Positions 34,301-40,599 of a stretch of DNA of 64,000 nucleotides are shown one piece after another. A model generated the notes under the pieces. That model worked only from the letters and a program-made list of their open reading frames with translations. It had not been told where the DNA came from and made no database searches. Position 1 is the stretch's first letter. The number at the start of each line of letters is the position of its first letter. The position numbers were made by a program, and so were the translations under genes. The stretch is from Hamadaea tsunoensis DSM 44101 (GTDB taxonomy: Bacteria; Actinomycetota; Actinomycetes; Mycobacteriales; Micromonosporaceae), in contig NZ_AUAX01000015.1 of the NCBI RefSeq assembly GCF_000428945.1, positions 1-64,000 on the forward strand, read 5' to 3'.

Positions 34301-36521
34301 CGAACCCGACCTCCGAGCCGTCCGGATAGGTGACGACCACCGTGGACACCGCGTTGGCCGCGTTGTACCGCTCCACGGCCCGCATGTCGAACACGCTGGA
34401 CCAGGCCGCACCGAACGCGCCTGTCGTACGCGGATCGCGCGAGTTGTAGTCGCGTACCACCGACAGGGAGGGGCCGACGGAGGCCACGTCGGCGTCGGTC
34501 GCCGTCGTCGTGTAGTTGCCGGCCGCGGCATCGAAGCCCTTGCCGCCGGAGTTCTGCGACAGCGCGGACGTCACCGACGGCTGCGGCACCTTGGTCGACA
34601 GCTGGTACACCAGCGGATTGGGGCTGTAGTTCGCGCCGTCGTACGCCTGCACCAGCCAGAAGTACGTCTGTCCCCAGCGCAGCTTGCCTTGCGGCACGAC
34701 CCATTGCGAGCCGGCGGTGGGTCCGGAGTCGACCACGAGGGCGCCCCCGGCGTCCAGGACCTTGTAGTCGAACTTCACCGGGTTCGCCAGGTAGAAGTCC
34801 TCGGTTCCGATCGCGGAGAGCGCCGGCGTGAGGGTCGGCGTCGCGTACCCGTTGGCCGGGCTCTGCGTCAGGATCTCCGGCAGCATCACGCCGGTGTAGG
34901 TCAGGGTCAGGTAGGGCGCGCCCCAGGGCAGGTTCGCCGAGCCGAAGCGCTTCCAGGTCAGAGTGTTGGACTCCACCGCGTAGAGCGCGAGACCGTAGTC
35001 GGCCGCGGCGCCGGTGGACCAGTTGCTGAACGTGCCCGTCGCCAGCGGCACCGTCACCCAGTCGCCGATCGACCGGTCGGCGCCGGTGTTGTGGCAGGCG
35101 TTGGTCACGGTCGGGGTCAGGTTGCCGATCGACGCGCCGTAGGTGGGGCCCGGCCAGGAGGTCACCGTCGGCGCCGCCCACGCCTGCGTCACGGCGGCGA
35201 CGTCGAACCGTTCGGCGGTGCAGACCGTCGCCCACGTGTCGAACAGGCTGAGGCTCGCCGAGGAGACGGTCACCCCGGAACCGTCGATGCCCGTGTTGGG
35301 AAACTGGAGGAACGACCGGGACTTGTGCGTCCCCGAATCGTACGAGCCGACGTTGATGACGTTGTCCGTCGAATGGTCGCCCGGGTAGTCCGGGTTCGTC
35401 ATCGCGTACGTGGTGCTGGGCGTCTGCCAGTTCCCGGTGGACGGGTCGACGGTGACCGGGAAGACCCGGGCGGGGTCGTGCAGCCAGGCGGCGTCGAGGG
35501 TGACGACGAGGCGGGTGTGCCCGCCCGTGGTGGTCAGCTTGTAGGCGACCGCGTCGGTCGTCGCCGGCGCGCCGGAGAGCTTGTCGACGTTGGAGTCCCA
35601 CGCCTGTCCGGGTGCGATCTGGCCGAGCTTCGTGCCGGCGGCCGTGGACAGGTCCACGCCGCCGTTGTCGGCGAGGGTCGCCGACAGCCCGTGCAGCGTC
35701 AGGTCGTACGTCCATTCGGCGGCGGCCGCCGCCGAGTGCAGGACCATCTCCTCCACGTCGCCCCGGGCGGTCGGCGTGAGCTTCATGTCGGTGCCCGGCA
35801 GCACGCCCGCGTACGTGATCGTCGAACCGCTGACCGTGCCGGTGACGTGGGCGGCGCCGTTCAGCCGCTCGGTCACGGAGTGGTCCTTGTCCAGCGTCAG
35901 CGTGGCGAGCTTCGCGCCGTCGGCCTGGGCGGCGAACTGGACGCCGACCGAGTTGCCGTGCTCCCGCCAGCCGCCGGCGGCCTCGCGGTCCAGCGCCGTG
36001 TCGATCGGCAGCCAGCCGCCGCCCGCGTCGCGATAGTTCACCGTGGACTGGTAGAGCCGCCGCGTATGCGAGCCGTCCGCGTTGACGAAGTAGGTCGACG
36101 TGGCAGTCGAGCTCCCGGGCACCCGTACGCTGGTCTGCGCGTCGAATCCGTGCGCCTTCACGCTGGCGCCCGCGACCACGTTCGGCACGTAGTCCGCGTA
36201 CGCGGGGAGCTGCCCCTTGCCCTGTCCCGGCCGGTGGCCCGCGCCGATGCCCGCCCGGGTCGACGCGGCGGTGGCGGTGTGGCCGTGGCCCCGGGCGGTG
36301 CCGGACTGCTGCACCGGCAGCGGTCCCCAGGGGTTGCCGCCGAACGCGGTGAGCAGGCCGGTCAGCTCCGGCATCGACAGACCGGGCCAGCCGCCGGGCA
36401 CGGCGGCGAGCGCCTCGCCGTCCGACAGCGCCACCCCCAGCGTGAGAATCAGTCCGAAAAAGAAGGCGCGCAGCGCGTATCGCCGAACGCGAAAACTCCA
36501 CGACCGTGCTTCAGCACGCAT
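25314..36521 (-). CDS. Giant Rhs/YD-repeat polymorphic toxin with LamG, discoidin, Hint and C-terminal HNH-like toxin domains
   Basis: 3,735 aa from the ATG MRAEARSWSF, which has AGGTGG upstream; residues 1-40 are a signal peptide (EALAA). Order: DNRLRE-like structural domain (about 370-540); first YD-repeat block; two LamG/concanavalin-like domains (about 890-1120, 1200-1410); an F5/8-type discoidin domain (about 1525-1680); a long YD-repeat shell interrupted by a third LamG (about 2090-2300); the RHS core (YDPLGNVLA ... NPATGQFMNKDTAGP, about 3070-3125). Next come a coiled-coil and Gly/Ala-rich hydrophobic region (about 3180-3400), a Hint domain (HSFVGPTKVLMADGSTKRI to VLVHN, about 3445-3594) that would release the toxin, and a 140-residue toxin. 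The toxin has EINHMP and DEADH, which fits HNH/endonuclease VII-type nucleases, with moderate confidence. Immunity genes follow immediately. Confidence 0.93.
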   Translation of the reverse strand: MRAEARSWSFRVRRYALRAFFFGLILTLGVALSDGEALAAVPGGWPGLSMPELTGLLTAFGGNPWGPLPVQQSGTARGHGHTATAASTRAGIGAGHRPGQGKGQLPAYADYVPNVVAGASVKAHGFDAQTSVRVPGSSTATSTYFVNADGSHTRRLYQSTVNYRDAGGGWLPIDTALDREAAGGWREHGNSVGVQFAAQADGAKLATLTLDKDHSVTERLNGAAHVTGTVSGSTITYAGVLPGTDMKLTPTARGDVEEMVLHSAAAAAEWTYDLTLHGLSATLADNGGVDLSTAAGTKLGQIAPGQAWDSNVDKLSGAPATTDAVAYKLTTTGGHTRLVVTLDAAWLHDPARVFPVTVDPSTGNWQTPSTTYAMTNPDYPGDHSTDNVINVGSYDSGTHKSRSFLQFPNTGIDGSGVTVSSASLSLFDTWATVCTAERFDVAAVTQAWAAPTVTSWPGPTYGASIGNLTPTVTNACHNTGADRSIGDWVTVPLATGTFSNWSTGAAADYGLALYAVESNTLTWKRFGSANLPWGAPYLTLTYTGVMLPEILTQSPANGYATPTLTPALSAIGTEDFYLANPVKFDYKVLDAGGALVVDSGPTAGSQWVVPQGKLRWGQTYFWLVQAYDGANYSPNPLVYQLSTKVPQPSVTSALSQNSGGKGFDAAAGNYTTTATDADVASVGPSLSVVRDYNSRDPRTTGAFGAAWSSVFDMRAVERYNAANAVSTVVVTYPDGSEVGFGRNADGSFTAGQGRAATLIRLAGGYELIDKADTTYTFTQSLGGGAYGVASVADANARAANFTWASGKITTMTSAVSGRALHLTWTTPVAPATAHIASVATDALTTNDPYVWNYSYTGDQLTTVCPPGTTVDCTRYGYSPNPSSQFRNQVTDEGAVSYWPLAETSGTTAYSTSLVNEGTDNATYANVTYGVTGPLAGSSAKAVGFNGTTSMVQLPNLHLNSAISQSVSLWFNAPVGAPAGVLYGYSDMKIYATAHQGNSMPAIYLGTDGKLIGEFWGTSLATLSPIMSTASYADGQWHHVVLTGDQGAQKMYVDGAQAGSTIPGWGALGLSLTLPTAWQFAYLGVGYLGPDTYGTGLGWPDEPHSASTDTEYATYFKGSIADAAYFDTVLSAADVAALNKAGRNASTLLTSVKRPSQKTFATIAYDPVSAAVTSVTDENGGAWTVSAPSVAGSSQVYRASVLGARPTAYYRLGEAAGVGQAASEVKYPTAAYANVNLGATGRFADEKAATFNGTTSSLGIPSAALPANGPLSAQMWFNTTHPTGIMLATQSVAMGGGTSGSFEPMLWVGSDGKLYGGIWTAAGMAVAASGVTVTDGKWHQVTLTGAGTNQVLYLDGKQVATKTATGGIATGALSYVYAGTGHSGAGWTALPNNADAYFNGTLGEVALYPSQLTAAQVAAQYDAAQNSYGLAPLTTVTVTDPGAKTLTYQYDPRNGNRVVATVDGRGAKTSYGYDTSGFLSTLTDANGDVTTTGHDTEGNPVSKTTCQNQATNTCSTTYTTYQPNSMGLDVAKSATVTSSGNLNNSSWNPAALVDGNTTSVAGAIGYSSTAYTAAANTAWVQLDLGTAKKIDQVSLYPRNDSGNVGLCFPQAFTVAVSPDNTTWTTVTTQSNYAQPTTPSPATFGFAPMNVRYVKVTATTLRKDSSANYYLQFSEITALSDRPDPTAGELLTSRDGRSVSASDNTFKTTYGYDTLGDLTSVTTPPVAGFPAGRTSTIAYTDGTTVAAADSGYAPAGLPYRMVSPGGAVNAIVYNHNGDIATTTDADGLITRYAYDALGRVATKTIVSDTFPAGLATTYAYDGHNQVTDEVDPAVLDRVTGFTHIAHTTTGYDVDGDVTSQSVADDGTAHDTTRTQTATFNAFDQVDSQVDATPQHNTTHYTYDAYGRRATETDPQGTQTLYTYDANGNLLTRSLANFTGDPVSPSAPTALLEESRAYDPAGRLQSVTNAMGFTSAYAYTDDGLQVSVTRTDQNGQNAYIENSVTYDAAGNVLTRTTNNGATVSSFTVDAASRQTGSVLDPGGVARRTTIAFTPDDQVATMTRSDATGASQVATMTYDAMGQMLSRSTRADGAGHPLAWWRLNQAGGSVVTDASGTGNAASASAGVTWSGGTASFNGTSGAVTTNGPVLSTTTSFTVSAWVDLGSAAAATTVAAQDGTNQSAFYLQYDPGSTAWRIGAAASDAAAGSWVGVDAPANSAVVGSWQHLVGEYDSTAGTLALFVNGAAAGSVAFTTPWQAAGAFTVGRAKVNGAAAQYFNGQIANVQVYQRKLSGTEVAGLYAAGRTGSAVASSTELTTSWTRDRRGLPKTATDQNQNVTTYNYDEAGRLSTTVAPAITAEVDGVVTNSVSPVITRGYNAFGELVEGEDSYGHITRLTRDARGRAVAQILPDYTQPGTSTILHDVTTVNAYDAVGNLTSTTDPLGHATQYLYDQLGDLARVTAPDGGITHYTYDANGDRMSATDPMGAQTQATYDHLGRQVTATVLDRYPSPTTSTTTRSYAASASNPGGAWLASVTTQNGAATRYAYDKAGETTSVTDVAANTTTQYAYDFLGRATRTTAPDGSAVATTYDVDGHPLTVSTLDSFGATTSTRSSAYDADGNVLSTTDALGHTTTFAYDALNELVQESQPTSATHSIVTTFGYDLRGNRTRYTDGRGKSWLYGFNSWNLAETVTEPATANYSTDGDRKTVTTYREDGRAVGQALPGGVTLAVGYDNAGRVTSQSGGGAEAATAGRSFTFDLDGRLTQAATTGTLSAETFTYNDRGEMLTAAGSGGASSFGYNTDGLMTSRQDASGTTGYGYDGSDRLSTITDAATGTGITLGYNTLSQIKTIQYATGDLRTLAYDPMHRLGSDTLTNSGATVASIGYGYDPGGNETSKTTTGFGSAAGNVYGYDWAGRLTSWNNGTTTVNYGYDDAGNRTQVGADVYTYDARDELTGDGYTSYVYTARGTMTSAGATSYTTDAYGQTITAGTQTYAYDAVGRVLTDNAITFSYSGIGNTLAADNQNTYSRDPNGGLVGIGLVGGTTSDGELAYTDAHTDVVGDFKAAAATLAGSAAYDPLGNVLARTGLAGQLGYQSGWTDQATGKVNMAARWYNPATGQFMNKDTAGPGPVPNSAAANPFAYVGGSPLRMTDPSGHGWWGSFTGWVSDTASSTWNSVTSAASATWNWVSDKATSFYDDAKHSVTTFVDKVKDKYDRTMAALDKELRDFNREMQHMRQQLAAWKNEMKAKAEHFVSTAYHKSVDAVKTAGTFVKNHAAAIGSFVVSTAVFLGCEAVLGAATGGVGAVAGAVACGALSGAVGGLFTQAANCFDGKKGACSAGAFLKAGLIGGAVGGLSGLGGALGGKLLSAVGGRVLGAVGGLFSRGGAEAVEGLATDATETAVAETAEAGGEGAATSAAEDAGQAGKAGERPSAEEESGPESEAGESDSPSCEVEVHSFVGPTKVLMADGSTKRIDEIKAGDTVANAAPEKSGTLSHKVDRVIVTTTDHDFVDLTIKDAQGTGEHKLTTTYHHAFFDKTKESFVEAAKLEVGDRLQTTDGTATVTGVRLYHATQVTYDLTIDGLHTYFVLAGDVAVLVHNAKKCGRAPAGHNYRGGQYKDLKDPATGNNVPGTEINHMPSSQANTEVFGIPEGQGLAIQMDEADHVLTESWGRGYAGELHRAEQMYLLRQGRLTEALDMDILNIKSMFGNKYDAAMNEMLGALPDYLAAINKAGIFKGTFI

Positions 36522-36677
36522 CGTCCACCTGCCCCCGTAGCCGTGATGGAATGCCGCGAGCGCATCGAAGCACAGCACGTGATGCAGTGACAAGAGCCGA
36601 TGATAAAGACGCAGGTAAAATGCCAGAGGATCACGATTTTGATCCATATTGGATAAACGACGGAACGTAGTAGACGA
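36522..36677 (-). promoter_or_regulatory. A/T-rich leader of the Rhs toxin gene
   Basis: 156 bp with clearly lower G+C than its surroundings. It contains an inverted repeat GGATCA (36628-36633) / TGATCC (36640-36645) and ATCCA-TAT-TGGAT just beside it. This is a probable promoter/operator region for the Rhs gene; no single -35/-10 pair stands out. Confidence 0.35.
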
Positions 36678-37193
36678 CTAAGATCGCACGCGTGCCCGAA
36701 TCGCGGCGCCGATACCGGCCCGGACTCCGTCACCGGCCGGGACCACCGTCGCGTTGGTCCGCGCTTCGCCGTCGCCCACGAGCACGAAGCTCATCGCGGG
36801 AGCCTTCGCCGCCCCCGCTCGCGCCGCGGCGACCTCCGGGCCGCCGACCGCGACGATGACGCCGCAGCCGCGCTGGATCAGCGCGTTGAGGTAGGGCAGG
36901 ATCCCGGCCGTCGTCGCCGGGCCGCTCGCGGCCAGGAAGGAGATCCGGATGCTCGTCGCATCGGAGACGTCGCGCATCCCGGCCCAGACGTCGGCCACCC
37001 CCGGCTCGGCGAGCCCGTTCGCCCCGGTGAGCAGGCACGCCTCGAAGGCGGCGAAGTCTCGCGTACGCGACGGCGGAATGGCGGCCTTCTCGGGCCGGGC
37101 CGGCCACCACACCACCATCGAAGCAGCGACGAGGGCGACCGCGAGCGCAACACCGCCCAGCCACAACCACAGGCGGGCCCCGTTCTTCACCAT
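36678..37193 (-). CDS. Membrane-anchored BMP/Med-like ligand-binding-fold protein
   Basis: 171 aa from the ATG MVKNGARLWLW. Residues 8-30 are a single hydrophobic anchor or uncleaved signal. The rest (ACLLTGANGLAEPGVADVWAGMRDVSDATSIRISFLAASG ... LIQRGCGVIVAVGGPEVAA) resembles the N-terminal half of basic-membrane-protein (BMP) lipoprotein substrate-binding domains, but the usual lipobox and C-terminal lobe are missing. It lies 156 bp upstream of the Rhs gene on the same strand; co-occurrence may be functional (surface presentation) or chance. Function unknown. Confidence 0.65.
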   Translation of the reverse strand: MVKNGARLWLWLGGVALAVALVAASMVVWWPARPEKAAIPPSRTRDFAAFEACLLTGANGLAEPGVADVWAGMRDVSDATSIRISFLAASGPATTAGILPYLNALIQRGCGVIVAVGGPEVAAARAGAAKAPAMSFVLVGDGEARTNATVVPAGDGVRAGIGAAIRARVRS

Positions 37194-37387
37194 GGGGCCG
37201 AAGCATAGCCGTAGCAGGCCCCGCCGGATGTCCGCAACAGCCGGCAATCACCATTCGACAATGACGCGATCAGCACAGTCCTGTGTGGATGGACGCCTTT
37301 TCGATCAGTCGCGCGCCTACCGCGTACCGGAGTCATTCGATCGGGCCTTTCGCCGATCCGCGCGAGCGGCGCGATAATTTTCCCCGC

Positions 37388-37421
37388 GGCCGTGTCGATC
37401 CGCGGCCCGCCCGTTCGACGT
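37388..37421 (+). promoter_or_regulatory. Probable ECF42-type promoter, copy 1
   Basis: GGCCGTGTC-N19-CGACGT, 46 bp upstream of the first DGPF gene. The same two blocks at the same spacing stand upstream of the second DGPF gene (40100-40133). TGTCGA at -35 and CGA(C) at -10 fits what is reported for ECF42 promoters (recalled, not checked). The rest of the 274-bp gap to the divergent gene at 37193 holds nothing recognised. Confidence 0.65.
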
Positions 37422-37467
37422 GGGGGTACGCGGGCCGAGCGGCCCCTGTCCGGATGAGGAGAACGCG

Positions 37468-37854
37468 ATGCCGAGGTACATGCTGATCATGCGGGGCACC
37501 GATGAGTCGAACGCGGCCATGATGGCGTCGATCGACGAGTCGATGGCGGCGACCGGCCGGTTCATCGAGGCGATGATGAAAGCCGACGTCCTGCTCGCGG
37601 CCGAGGGGCTGGACGATCCGGCCCGGGGCGCCGTGGTCGATTTCGGCGGCGAGACGCCCCTGGTGACCGACGGCCCGTACGGGGAGACGAGGGAGCTGTT
37701 CGGGGGCTACTTCCTGGTCGACGTCGCCTCGCAGCAGGAGGCGGTCGAGTGGGCGAAGCGGATGCCGGCCGCCCCCGGGTCCAAGATCGAGGTACGCCGG
37801 GTGGCGGAGAGCGACGAGGTCCCGCCGGGCAGCGAGAGCAGCGGCCGGGTGTGA
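37468..37854 (+). CDS. DGPF/YCII-family protein, partner of ECF42 sigma factor
   Basis: 128 aa with AGGAG before the ATG. It begins PRYMLIMRGTDES and has the family signature VTDGPYGETRELFGGYFLVD (about 70-89). Small dimeric alpha/beta ferredoxin-like proteins of this family are regularly encoded next to, and transcribed by, ECF42 sigma factors. Its stop overlaps the GTG start of the sigma gene (GTGA). Biochemical role unknown; a catalytic or sensing function has been proposed for the family. Confidence 0.9.
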   Translation: MPRYMLIMRGTDESNAAMMASIDESMAATGRFIEAMMKADVLLAAEGLDDPARGAVVDFGGETPLVTDGPYGETRELFGGYFLVDVASQQEAVEWAKRMPAAPGSKIEVRRVAESDEVPPGSESSGRV

Positions 37855-39068
37855 CGGGCACGGCCGACGTCGAGGCCGTCTGGCGGATCGAGTCGGCGCG
37901 GATCGTCGCCGCGCTGACCCGGTTCACCGGCGATTTCGGGCTGGCCGAGGACGTGGCGCAGGAGGCGGTGGCCGAGGCGCTGGTGTCGTGGCCGCGCGCG
38001 GCTCCGGCCAACCCGGCGGGCTGGCTGATGGCCACGGCCCGGCGGCGGGCCGTCGACGCGATCCGCCGCCGGGCCGCCCTGCGGGACCGGTACGCCTTGC
38101 TGGCGGCCGTTCCGGCGGCCGGCGAGGAGGCCGACCCCGACACGATTGGCGACGACATCCTGGCCCTGATGTTCATCAGCTGCCATCCGGTGCTCTCCCG
38201 CGAGGCCCGGGTGGCGCTGACCCTGCGCGTCGTCGGTGGACTGTCCACTGAGGAGATCTCCCGGGCGTTTCTCGTACCCGTGCCGACCGTCCAGGCCCGC
38301 ATCACCCGGGCCAAGAAGGCGATCGCCGCGGCCGGGCTGCCGTTCGAGCTGCCGTCGGCCGGCGAGCGGCGGCAGCGGCTGGCCGGCGTACTCAGTGTGC
38401 TCTATGTGATTTTCACCGAGGGGTCGACGGCCACGTCCGGTGACCGGCTGCTGCGCCCCGACGTCGCGTACGAGGCGATCCGGCTGGTTCGAGCGCTGGC
38501 CGCGCTGCAGCCGCACGAGCCGGAGGTGCACGGGCTGCTCGCCCTGTGCGAGCTGACGGCCGCGCGCTTCCCGGCCCGGACCGCCCCGGACGGCTCGCCG
38601 GTCCTGCTCGAGGACCAGGACCGGCGGCGGTGGGACCGCGCGGCGATCCGCCGCGGGCTGGCGGCGCTGGCCCTGGCCTCGACCGGCCGCACCGGTCCTT
38701 ACGGCCTGCAGGCCGCGATCGCCGCCACCCACGCGGCGGCGCCCAGCGTCGAGGCGACCGACTGGGACCGGATCGTCCTGCTCTACGAGGCGCTCGGCCG
38801 GGTCGCGCCCTCACCGGTGGTCGAGCTCAACCGGGCCGTCGCGGTGGCCATGGCGTCCGGCCCGGCGCAGGGCCTGGCCGTCGTGGACGAGCTGGTCGCC
38901 GCGGACCGGCTCCCCGGTTCGCATCTGGTGCCGACCGTACGCGGTGAGCTGCTGGCCCGGCTCGGCCGGCGCCCGGAGGCGCGAGCCGAACTGGAGCGTG
39001 CGGCCCGGCTGTGCGCCAACCAGCGTGAACGTTCCGTGCTGCTGCGCAAGGCGGCCGCGCTGGACTGA
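37851..39068 (+). CDS. ECF42-type sigma factor with TPR-like C-terminal extension (copy 1)
   Basis: 405 aa, GTG start overlapping the DGPF stop. Sigma region 2 is at about 25-90 (FGLAEDVAQEAVAEALVSWP) and region 4 at about 120-165 (RVVGGLSTEEISRAFLVPVPTVQARITRAKKAI). The long C-terminal part (170-405) is the helical, TPR-like extension of this group, with EGSTATSGDR, YGLQAAIAATHAAAP and PSPVVELNRAVAVAMASGPAQGL. These sigma factors have no anti-sigma factor; the C-terminal domain is thought to control activity. It probably activates its own cassette from the motif at 37388. Confidence 0.93.
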   Translation: MTGTADVEAVWRIESARIVAALTRFTGDFGLAEDVAQEAVAEALVSWPRAAPANPAGWLMATARRRAVDAIRRRAALRDRYALLAAVPAAGEEADPDTIGDDILALMFISCHPVLSREARVALTLRVVGGLSTEEISRAFLVPVPTVQARITRAKKAIAAAGLPFELPSAGERRQRLAGVLSVLYVIFTEGSTATSGDRLLRPDVAYEAIRLVRALAALQPHEPEVHGLLALCELTAARFPARTAPDGSPVLLEDQDRRRWDRAAIRRGLAALALASTGRTGPYGLQAAIAATHAAAPSVEATDWDRIVLLYEALGRVAPSPVVELNRAVAVAMASGPAQGLAVVDELVAADRLPGSHLVPTVRGELLARLGRRPEARAELERAARLCANQRERSVLLRKAAALD

Positions 39069-39161
39069 ACGCCACCGGCCGTGGCGCGGGACTACGGACA
39101 GCGCAGTGACGGTGATGGATGATAGGGGTATGACGGATCACCGCGTGCGGGGTGCATTGCC

Positions 39162-40091
39162 GTGAGAGTGCTGGTACTCGGCGGAACGAGTTTCGTCGGC
39201 AGGGCGATCGTCGCCACGCTGCTACGGCATCACGAGGTCGGCGTCCTCAATCGCGGCCGGAACCCGATCTGGCAAGGACGGGCCGCCCAGCTGACCGCCG
39301 ACCGGAACGATCCGGCGTCGGTCCGCCGCGCGCTGACCGGCGGGTACGACTGCGTCGTGGACGTCTCGGCGATGGCGGGCGCCCACATCGACAGCACCTC
39401 GGCACCGCTGCGTGCCCTGGGCGTCCGGCGGTACGTCCACATCAGCTCCGGCGTCGTCTACGACAGCGCGTCGACGCCGGTGCCGTTTCGCGAGGACGCC
39501 CCGGTGCCGGGCGATGCGCGCTGGGGTCGCTACGGCATCGGCAAGGCCGAAGCCGAACAGCGGCTGCGCCGGCTGGACTTCCCCGAGCTGACGGTACTGC
39601 GGCCGCCGTACGTGTACGGCCCCCACAACAACGACCAGCGCGAGCAGTTCTTGTGGGCGCGGCTGCTGGGCGGCCGGCCCGTGTTCGTCCCCGGTACCGG
39701 AGGCACCCGCATCCAGTTCTGCCCGGTGGAGCATCTGGCCGACGTGGTGCTGGCGGCGTGCGACGGGGCGATTCCCGCCGGCACGTTCAACGTCGCCGAG
39801 GCCCGCTCCTACCCATTCGACGACTACGTACGCGTGCTCGCCGACGTGGCGTCGGTCGAGCCGGACATCGTCCACGTCACGGATCCGGCCGTGAACGCCA
39901 TCGCCCATTTCCCGTTCTTCGACTACGAGATGCTGCTGGACACGACGGCGCTGGAACGCACGGCGGCCCCGGCGCCCGTCGACCTGGCCACCGGGCTGAC
40001 CGCCGCGCTGGCCTGGTTCCGCGCCCACGGGAAGATCGAATTCCGGCCGACCGCGTGGGAGGCCGCCCGGGCTCCCGGCTCCGGCGAATGA
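39162..40091 (+). CDS. NAD-dependent epimerase/dehydratase (extended SDR)
   Basis: 309 aa, GTG start; no strong Shine-Dalgarno. Rossmann motif VLVLGGTSFVGRAIVATLL at the N terminus, an SSGVVYDS strand carrying the catalytic Ser, and a shifted YGIGKAEAEQ (YxxxK). It resembles the chloroplast-type CSP41/RNA-binding epimerase-like and actinomycete sugar-epimerase proteins; the substrate is unknown. It is encoded between two DGPF-ECF42 cassettes in the same direction and might be a target of one of the sigma factors, though the shared promoter motif was not found directly in front of it. Confidence 0.85.
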   Translation: MRVLVLGGTSFVGRAIVATLLRHHEVGVLNRGRNPIWQGRAAQLTADRNDPASVRRALTGGYDCVVDVSAMAGAHIDSTSAPLRALGVRRYVHISSGVVYDSASTPVPFREDAPVPGDARWGRYGIGKAEAEQRLRRLDFPELTVLRPPYVYGPHNNDQREQFLWARLLGGRPVFVPGTGGTRIQFCPVEHLADVVLAACDGAIPAGTFNVAEARSYPFDDYVRVLADVASVEPDIVHVTDPAVNAIAHFPFFDYEMLLDTTALERTAAPAPVDLATGLTAALAWFRAHGKIEFRPTAWEAARAPGSGE

Positions 40092-40099
40092 ATGCGGGC

Positions 40100-40133
40100 G
40101 GCCGTGTCCGTCCACGTCCCTCGACTCCGACGT
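40100..40133 (+). promoter_or_regulatory. Probable ECF42-type promoter, copy 2
   Basis: GGCCGTGTC-N19-CGACGT, 36 bp upstream of the second DGPF gene; the two blocks and their spacing equal those at 37388-37421 while the 19-bp spacers differ. Confidence 0.65.
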
Positions 40134-40169
40134 ACCTGGTGAAACAATCGTCCGGAGAGGGAGACCACG

Positions 40170-40577
40170 ATGAAGTACATGATCCTGACCTACGGCTCGC
40201 AGTCCGAGTACGACCTGATGAGCGGTAAGGGCGATCTCGCCCCGGAGGACTGGGCGCCGATGTACCAGTTCATGGAGAACTTCAACCGGGAACTGGCCGA
40301 GTCCGGCGAACTGGTGGACACCAGGGCACTCGTCGCACCGGTGCACACCCGGCGCGTACGCGCGCTGGAGAACGGGGTCCCGGTCGTGACCGACGGCCCG
40401 TACGCGGAGACCGAGGAGGTGCTCGCCGGCTGGTGGATCGTGGAGTGCAACGGCTTCGACCGGGCCACGGAGATCGCCGCCCGGCTGTCGGCCTGCCCGA
40501 GCCCGGGCGGCCGCTGGGCCGACGGGTACGCCGACGTGCGGCCGATCGCCGGCGGCCACGACGAGCTGGACCTGTGA
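40170..40577 (+). CDS. DGPF/YCII-family protein, partner of second ECF42 sigma factor
   Basis: 135 aa, GGAGAGGGAGA before the ATG. KYMILTYGSQSEYDLM at the start and VVTDGPYAETEEVLAGWWIVE as the family signature; the C-terminal CPSPGGRWADGYADVRPI is typical of the longer subgroup that pairs with ECF42. Twenty-two bases separate it from the sigma gene. Function unknown as for copy 1; it is a diverged paralogue rather than a recent duplicate. Confidence 0.9.
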   Translation: MKYMILTYGSQSEYDLMSGKGDLAPEDWAPMYQFMENFNRELAESGELVDTRALVAPVHTRRVRALENGVPVVTDGPYAETEEVLAGWWIVECNGFDRATEIAARLSACPSPGGRWADGYADVRPIAGGHDELDL

Positions 40578-40599
40578 CGGTCCCGGCGAGGACCACGGC

